This document shows, one piece after another, positions 18,270 to 27,200 of a stretch of 64,000 nt of DNA (positions are counted from its first letter, which is position 1; each line of letters begins with the position of its first letter). This DNA is from Anaerolineae bacterium. Lineage in GTDB: Bacteria > Chloroflexota > Anaerolineae > Promineifilales > Promineifilaceae. The stretch spans positions 62,001-126,000 of the forward strand of contig JAUIAP010000012.1 of the NCBI GenBank assembly GCA_030425205.1, given 5' to 3'. The translations under genes were made by a program, and so were the position numbers. The notes below the pieces were generated by a model. That model was not told the origin of the DNA, did not search any database, and saw nothing but the letters and a program-made list of their open reading frames with translations.

Positions 18270-21200
18270 GCCATTTACGTGTTTTGCTTGTGTTCGCGTT
18301 TGTCTTGCTGTTGGGTGTTGGGCAGAGTGCTGCTCAGATACGCAAGAGTGGGACGATTTCGGCCGATCCCTCCCCCACCGCCCCACACATCGGCGACACC
18401 TTCACAGTTGCCATCACAGCCAGCGACATCAGCGATCCCATCAGCGGGATCGAATTGGCAATCGGCTTTGATCCCACCATCGTACAGTTTCGTCACGTCG
18501 TGTCGGGCAACATGCTGCATACGACGGGGCGTGAGAGCGTTTGCGCGACACCTGATGTGGCGACCCAAACGGTGCGCGTTGCCTGTGTGACGACGGGTGA
18601 ACAAGTTGGGGCAACGGGGTCAGGCACGCTGCTGACGCTGACATTTGAGGCGGTCGGCATTGGCGTGAGTGACATCACGCTGGACGCGCCACTGCTGACG
18701 GACAGCAATCGGCCGCCCACGCCCTTCACCGCCAGCACGATCTCGGCAATTGTGACAGTCGAACAGATTCCGACGACGATCACGCTCAACGCCCTGACCA
18801 CAACGACACCGACGATGTGGCGCGGGTTGCTTCTCCTGCTGATTGGCTTGGGCGCAGTGACGGTGCGAGCATGGCGCAGGTCCCGTATCAGCCGTTGGCA
18901 AACAACCGTTCACCTGCTCCTCATTGCCTCACTCGCTTGCCAAACCTTCCTCCCCCTTATCCAAGTCCAACCACTCTTCGCGGCCGCAACCACCACGCAC
19001 CACGCACCACGCACCACGTCCCCCCGCTCCCCCTTAAGCAACTTCTTTGCCGATTTGAATGGGGATCAACGGGTCGATCTAAACGATTTACAGCAGATCG
19101 TGACGGTCTGGAATTGTGGCGTGGCGGATGGCTGTTATTCGGCCGATTTCGACTACAACACAGACAATCAAATCGACCTGATCGACCTTGCGACCGTCGC
19201 CAACGAATATGACGTTGCGCCGCCTACACTTTCCATCACCGCGCCAACGGCCAACGCCATCATAACTGGCAGCACGCTCAACGTGACGGGAACGTTTGCC
19301 GACGCACATGCTGTGACGGAGATTTTGGTCAATGGCACGGCGGCGACGTTGGGGAGTGGGGTGTTTTCGGCCGATCTCACCCTCACCGACGGCACACTCC
19401 CGATCCACGTCTCCGCCCTCGATGGAGTCGGACAGACCAGCGGCGCAACACGTCTCGTCACAGTGGACGGCGCGGGGCCATTTATCACCATTAATCAACC
19501 GCCCAATCGTCAAAGCGTCTACACAACACGGCCGACGATTGCGATTGACTACACCGATCTCGTTGGTCTGGTCAATGAGAACACATTGTTGGTGACGTTG
19601 ACGGATGAAGGGGGCAACGTGAGTGATGTGACGGGGGTGATTTCGGCCGATGGCAGCAGCGCAACAGGCACACTCAACTTCGACCTCAGCGAAGATCAAG
19701 CGTACACGCTGACCGTCTCCGTCCAAGACAATCACGGCTTGCAAGGCACACACGCCACCAACTTTTACGTGCCACAAAACGCCAATACCATCACACCACC
19801 GACCCGCGTGGACGGTGCAGGCTTTGTCAGCGGCATCGTCTACGATTCAACGTCGTGCGCGGGGACACAGGAATTTGACCCGCTCAACTGCACGGGCTTG
19901 CGCGGCGCGATGGTCACGCTTGAGAAGATCGACGCTGGTGCGCTCCCCGTGGCACGCAGCAGTCGTCAAGCCGATCTGATTACAGCCCGTTCCCCATTTG
20001 GGCTGCCCCATCGAGCCAGCCGCGCACCACAACAGGTCGCGCAAACGGTCGTCGGCACAATCGTCACGGGGCGCGATGGCTTCTTCGCCTTTCCCGTCGC
20101 GGAAACGGGCAACTACGCCGTGCGCGTCGAGAAAGATGGCTTTACTTATGGTCAACGGCTGACCGACATCGTGCTGGATCGCTCGACACCGACAACCGAT
20201 ATTTTCCTCACACCACTCGATGCGGCCGTCACCCCATGCGACAGCGGCGGCTGTCAACACACCAGCAGCGATGGACAGATGCAGCTTGCCGTACCAGCAG
20301 GGGCATTGACGGGAACACAGCAGATCGACATCCGCGCCACGCAGTTTGATCAAGTGCAGTTTTTGCCATCGGGCGAGCTGCCACCCGGCACGGGTGAGAC
20401 GTATGCGTTTAATCTGAGCGGTGCGGCCGAAATCACCTTTACGCAGCCGATCACGGTCATGCTCAAAAATGATCGCGGCTTCCCAGCGGGGGATCAAGTT
20501 CCGCTGGGCTACTGGAATCAGACGTTGCAAGTTTGGGAACATGCGGGACACGCGACGATTGACCCAACGGGCGAATGGCTCGTCATGCAGGTGACACACT
20601 TCTCCAACTTTGACCCCAACGACCCCGTGAGCAACGCAACGGCCGATGTCAGCGGCAGCGATGAGACAGCCAAACCGGGCGACAACTGCAAGGCAGATTG
20701 TGATTCAAGCCAGATCGAAATCGCGTCGGGCGCGTTGCGACAGGAATTTCAATTGCCGACGGTCAACGTGCTGGATGAGCCGATGGGGGTGACAATGCTT
20801 TATGATTCGACACGCGCCAACCCCAATGGCGTGATCGACATCGGGCTAAAAATCGAGGCGTTGAGCGAGGTTGGGTTAGGTGAGTTTGACCTGATTATGG
20901 CTGAACTGTTTATCGAGGGAGAAAGTACGGAGCAGTTTAGCTTTGCCGTTAACGAGATTGAACAGGATGGTGAAATCGGCCGATTCCGCTTCTTCTGGGA
21001 CGGCCGCGACGCACAAGATCGCCAAATGCCACCGGGAATCTACCGCTACACCGTCAAGACACGCATCCCGTATGCTGCCCAATTTTTCTTCTCGCTCAAC
21101 GGTCGCTTTGGAGGGCCGCCCGACCTAACGCGCCCAACAGGGGTGACAACGAACGGCTTTATCGACAATGTGATCGTCGGCACGGTGCTGCTGGGTGGTG

Positions 21201-24200
21201 ATCCCGAAACACATTATGGGCAGGGGTGGCAGGTGGCGGATGTGCAGCGGCTGTTTTCGGCCGAAGATGGCTCCGTCCTAATCGATGACGGCGACCAAGT
21301 TCTGACCGAATACCTCATGCCCGCCTTCAACCGCCTCGCCGACTCACCGACTGTGCGGACGCTTGGACGGGAAGAGTTAGGCGTGGGAAGTGGTGAGTGG
21401 GACGTGGGAAGTGGGGAAGGCAGTGAACAGTTGACAGAGAGCGAAGAAGCTTTGACAGAGAGTGACAATTTTGTTTTGGAGCCAGACGCACAATCGGCCG
21501 ATCAATCGTCAATCGTCAATCGTCAATCGTCAATCCCTTCCACCGACATCACCACCGACATCCTCACCGACACAACATGGACGCTCGCCAACAGCCCCTA
21601 TCGCGTTCTGAACGACATCACGATTGCGGCGACGGCGACCCTGACCGTTGAGGCGGGGGTGGTGGTCAACGTGCATGGGACATCGACCGTCTTTGATTCG
21701 ATCTTTATCGATGGCACGTTGCTGGCGCAGGGGACAGCGGGTGCGCCCGTCATCTTTACCTCACAAAACGACAATACGAACCCCGCGTGGGGTGGCATTC
21801 GTGTGCAAAATGGTGGTCATGCGACGCTACACCATACACAAATTCGTTTTGCGGGGCAGACGGCTGGCACATTGGGACGCGAAGCCGCACTTGCGATTGT
21901 GGACAGCAGTGCCGTTCTGAGCGAGACGCTGATCTTTGACTCGCTCAACTTCAACAACGACCCCGATGCCTGTCTACACATCAGTAATAGTCAGGTGACT
22001 GTCAACGCCGTCACGCTCGATCAATGCAGCAGTCCGGGCAATGAAGATCGCGCGGCACTCGACATCGTGGGCAACGCGACGACCATCACGGCGACCAATG
22101 GCCTGACCGTCACCAACAGCAGCCGCTATCCGCTGGCGACCCAGTGGGATCTGCTCGATCAACTGCCCGCCATCACGACAGACGGCAGCGGGCGCGACAT
22201 GGTGCGGATATTGAATAGCACCATCAGCGACGATGTGACCATTGCAACTGTGGGGACGCTCAACACCTTCAACTACGACCAAAACGTGACAATTGGTGCG
22301 GGGCAGCATGTCACCGTGACGGCTGGCGTGCAGCTAGAGGCGCGTAGCAGCAGCAATTTGCTGACGGTGCAGGGGCGTTTGACGACAGCAGGGGCGGACG
22401 GCAACCCTGTCATCTTGACGTCAGATGATAACGACCCGACGAACAACGGGGGCGCGGAGTGGCGCGGGATTTTGGTCGATGGGGGTTCGGCCGATCTCGC
22501 CTTCACGACCATCCGCTTTGCAGGGAGTGTCCAACTGCACGACATTAGCCGCAACGCCGCTATCGCCGTGCGTAACGGGGGGACATTACACCTGCGCGAT
22601 AGTTTGCTGTTACAAAATAACGACACCGATCTGCGCGATGATGCCGTTGTCCTCAGTGAGAATAGCGACACGTTGATCGAACGCACCGTTATCAACAATG
22701 ACCTGTTCACCGCCAACCCGCGTCGTGGGGTGGAGGTGTTGGGTAGTGGCGCGTTTGCCCTCAACGATTCGACCATCATTCACCGCATCAACCCCTTGCG
22801 CGTGCCGTTTTCTCAGTTGGCAGGGGTGACGGATGACAACAACTTTGTGACCAACTTGCCCAATGCACGTATCGAACTGACGGGTGCGACGTTGAGCGAT
22901 GATTTGACGATTTCTCCCTACATTGGTCTGGCCGCATTCCACACCTTTGGCACATTGACCATTGCGACTGGGACAACGCTGTCGCTGACGGCGGGAACGC
23001 TACTACAAGCGCAAAATAGCAACGCCGATGTGATCGTACGCGGTCGGTTGGTGGCGACGGGGACGGAGACGCAGAACGTGATTTTGACCTCGCAGACGGA
23101 TGGGGGATCAACGGGTGAATGGGGTGGGGTGTTTGTCGATGGCGGATCGGCCGATCTCACCTTCACCACGCTGCGTTTTGCGGGACAAATGACCATACCG
23201 GGCAAAAACACCAACGCCGCGCTTGCCGTCGTCAATGGCACGCTCAATGTGAGCAACAGCACATTTTTCCGCAACGGGGACACGTCAGGCTTTGACGATG
23301 CCGCCCTATATATTGAAAACAGCACCGCCAACGTGCAGGGGACGATTATCAGCGACGATGATCTGCCCAATGCCAACCCAAGTCACGGCCTGATTTTGGT
23401 CGATGGGGGGGCAATGGATTTGACGTTTGAGAACAACATTCTGATCCAAAATGACAAACACATCAAAATGCCGACGGGACTCTTGCCGCGCATCAGCGGC
23501 ACAAACTTGTTTAGCGACGACAACAACCAGCGTATCACGTTGGCCAATAGCGTCATCAACGACGACGTGACCATTGCGCCCGTCGGCAATCTCAATCAGT
23601 TTGAGTTCTTGTTTGATGTGACGGTGCGGAGCGAGATGACCATTGCCGCAGGGGTGACACTGTTGATGCGGCAATTGGTCGATTTGTTTGTGGATGGGGG
23701 GACGTTGACAGCGGTTGGAGAGGTGGATCGGCCGATAACCTTTGTCGGCTCCAGCCAAATCAACTGGAACGGTATCGTCGCACGTAATGGCGCAGCCGTC
23801 GAGCTGGCACATGCCGACATTAGCCGTGCCGTGCGCGGCCTGCACACCACCGATAGCCGTGTCAGCCTCTACAAAAACAACTTCCACGACAACGAACGCG
23901 CCATTCAGGTCAATGGCACGGTGCCAACCTTCTTTGCGCGTGCCAACAGCTTCGACAATAACAGCACCACTGCCGTCAGCAACTTTAGCGCGACTGAGAT
24001 CGACATGCGCCTCAACTTCTGGGGCAGCCCCAACGGGCCATTCCACCCCGCCAATCCGCTTGGCGACGGCGAAGTGATTCAGGGCGGCGCGTTGGTGCTG
24101 ATTACGCCATTCCTGACCAACGGTGACAACGCTGGTAACACGGCGGTCAACCGCACCCCACATGATACGACCCTCTTGATCCGCGATGAAACGACGGGCA

Positions 24201-27200
24201 GCTTTACGCGCCACTACCCCGACGGCTCACTCGTCATCTTCAACAGCGACGGCCTACACACCACCACCCGCGACACCAACGGCAACGAAATCCGCTACAA
24301 CTACAATGCGAACAACTCGCTCGCAACGTTGGAGTTTGTAGCAAGTGGTCGAGGGGTGGCAGACTGGGTGTGGACCTTCACCTATGACGTGGTGCGTGGT
24401 GCGTCATCTACGAACGCAATACGCAATACGCAATCCACAATCCACATCACCGACCCCGCCAACCGCGAAACCACCCTCACCATCGACAAGAACGGCGATC
24501 TCGTCTCACTGCAAGAGCCGGGTCTCTCCGCGCCAATGACATTTGCGTATGGGGCGACGCACAACATGACGCACAAGACGGATGCGCGTGGGAACACGAC
24601 GGCGTATGTGTATGATGCAATCGGCCGAATTACCCAGTCGATCTTGCCACCGCGTGAAATCTACGACCCCGTGAGTGGCACATTTAGCACCGTGCAGGAA
24701 GTCCACGACTTTGCCCCAGCCGTCACAGATGGGCAGGTGGTCAACGGGCTGGCAGCGGGTGATCCTGCCGCGCCCAATCCAGCGTTGCCGCAGGCGGCCG
24801 ATATCCGCTCGACCCAACAGATCAACGGTCGCTCGTTTGAATTTGCCACCAATGCGTTTGGCGCACCGACCAACTTCAGCGATGCGTTTGGCAATGAGAC
24901 GGTGACGGTGCGCGACGAACGCGACAACGTGACCAAAATCACCTTCCCATCGGGAATTTGCAGCGAGTTCAGCTACGACGATTTCAACCAGATGACGAGT
25001 GAAACGTTAATTGCACCCGATCAGTGTGAATTATCGGCCGAACAGCGCGACCCAGCCCGCATCCTCGTCACGACCCACACCTACGAACCACGCTTCAATC
25101 GGCGCAAGACGACGACCGACGCACTCGGCCGCACAACCACGATGGTCTTTGATTACGAAGTGGGGCAAGGGGAGGCTGGCAATGTTGTGCAGGTCATCTA
25201 TCCCGCCGTTGAAGATGGGGAGGCGGGTCGCGCATTGGTCAATCCCGTCGAAAGTTTCGAGTACAATGCGGCGGGACAGGTCACGCGCACAGTCGATGTG
25301 CGTGGCGTGGCGACGTGCATGGTTTACACGACGGGCGACCCCAGCGAGGCGAACACGCTATTTGTCGCTGGCGTGACCCCCGTGCCAGGTCTGCTGACGG
25401 AGCGCATCGAGGATTGTGGCGGCGCGTTGCAACGCTCGTTTGTCTTCCGCCAATTTGATGCGGCGGGCTATGCGTTAACGGCGATTGAATATGCTGGCAC
25501 AGCGCAAGCCCGCACGACGACGCAAACCCGCGATCTCCGCAACCGCTTGAACAGCGAGACCGACCCAATCGGCTCCATCACGACCTACAGCTATGACAAT
25601 GGGGATAACGCGCTTGCGCTGACGCTGACGGGGCATGATGGGCAGGTGCTGACGACCGAATACACCTACAACGCGCTCGATGACGTGACGCGCATCCGCG
25701 AAAGTGGGGATGATGGCACGACGCGCACGCTGCTGTTTGGCTATGACCTGAACCGCAACGAGACGCTTTCACAAGATTACAACGGCAACCAAGAGCGCAG
25801 CCTGTACGATGCCAACGACCGTTTGCAACAGACGATTGATGCGGCGGGCAACGTGACGACCTACACCTACAATGAAGATGGGCGACAGTTGACGATTACC
25901 AATCCGTTGGGGGCGGTGCGTCGCTTTGTCTATGACCATTTCGGCCGTGAAGTTGCCAATATCAGCGATGCTGGGGGGCTGAATTTGACCCTGCAATTCG
26001 CCTATGACGCGGTGGGCAACATCACGCGCACGACTGACCCGACGGGAGTAGCGACCTGTTTTACGTATGATGCGCTCGACCGCCGCACGCGCATGAACGA
26101 CTCATGCGACGAGTTGAACAAGCTCACAACCGTCACCTACACGCTGGCCGGTGATCCCGTCACGACGACCGATGCACTCGGCCGCACAAAGCGCATGGTC
26201 TACGATGCACACGAGCGCGTGACCCAAACGACCGACGCGCTCGGCAACGTGGCGACGATTTCGTATGACCTAGCGGACAACCTGATTATGGCAACGGACG
26301 AGGTCGGGCAGGTCGTCGAGATGGCGTATGACACGCTAGATCGCTTGGTTGAGACGACGGACGCGCTGGGCGGAACGGTGACGTTGCAATACGATGCGTT
26401 TGACCAACTGCTGGCGCAAACGGACGAGTTGGCACGCACCTATCAGTATGAATATGACGGGCTGAATCGGCGCACCGCCGTGATCGATCCGTTGGGCAAG
26501 CGGTCAGAATATCGCTATGACGACAACGACAACGTGCTGGCTGTGACCGATCCGCGTGGGATGACGACACAGTACACGTTTGATCCGTTTGACTTGGTGA
26601 CGCAGATCTTGTACCCCGACGGCTCGACGTTTGGTTATGAATATGACGGCAATTTGAACACGCTGCGTGAGATTGACGGCTTTGGCAACGCGACGACATT
26701 GATTTACGATGCGGCGGAGCGGATCATCGGCCGAATCGACCGCGACGGCCAACAAACGACCTATGAACTCGACGCGGCGGGCAACATGCTGGCCGAGATC
26801 GACCCGCTGGGCAATCGCACAGAGCAGGTCTTTGATCGCCTCTATCGGGTGGTGGCGTTAAATCGGCCGAATGGCGAATCGGTCAGCTACACCTACGATC
26901 TGCTTGGCAATCTGCTGACGCTCACCGACGCGCTCAATAACACGACAACATGGACGTATGACGCGCTGGATCGCCCATTGACCCAGACAAACCAACTGGG
27001 CGACACGCGCACATGGAGCTATGCGGCCGATGGCAAGTTAACGCGCTATGTGGATCGTAACGGCAATGATTTTAGCTTCACATATGACAGCTTGCGCCGC
27101 TTGACGCTGGAAACGGAGACAAACAGCGGCGCGACCCGCAGCATGAGTTATGATGCCGCCAGCCAACTGATCGGGGCGCAAGATGCCCAGTCGCACTACA

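Noticed and set aside
19088-20599. Minus-strand frames of 229 and 250 aa opposite the RHS gene
   Set aside because: Shadows of the dockerin and Ig region; no ribosome sites and no protein-like pattern.
18991-24448. Heptamer repeats considered as CRISPR
   Set aside because: Repeat units are 7 bases, contiguous and without spacers.
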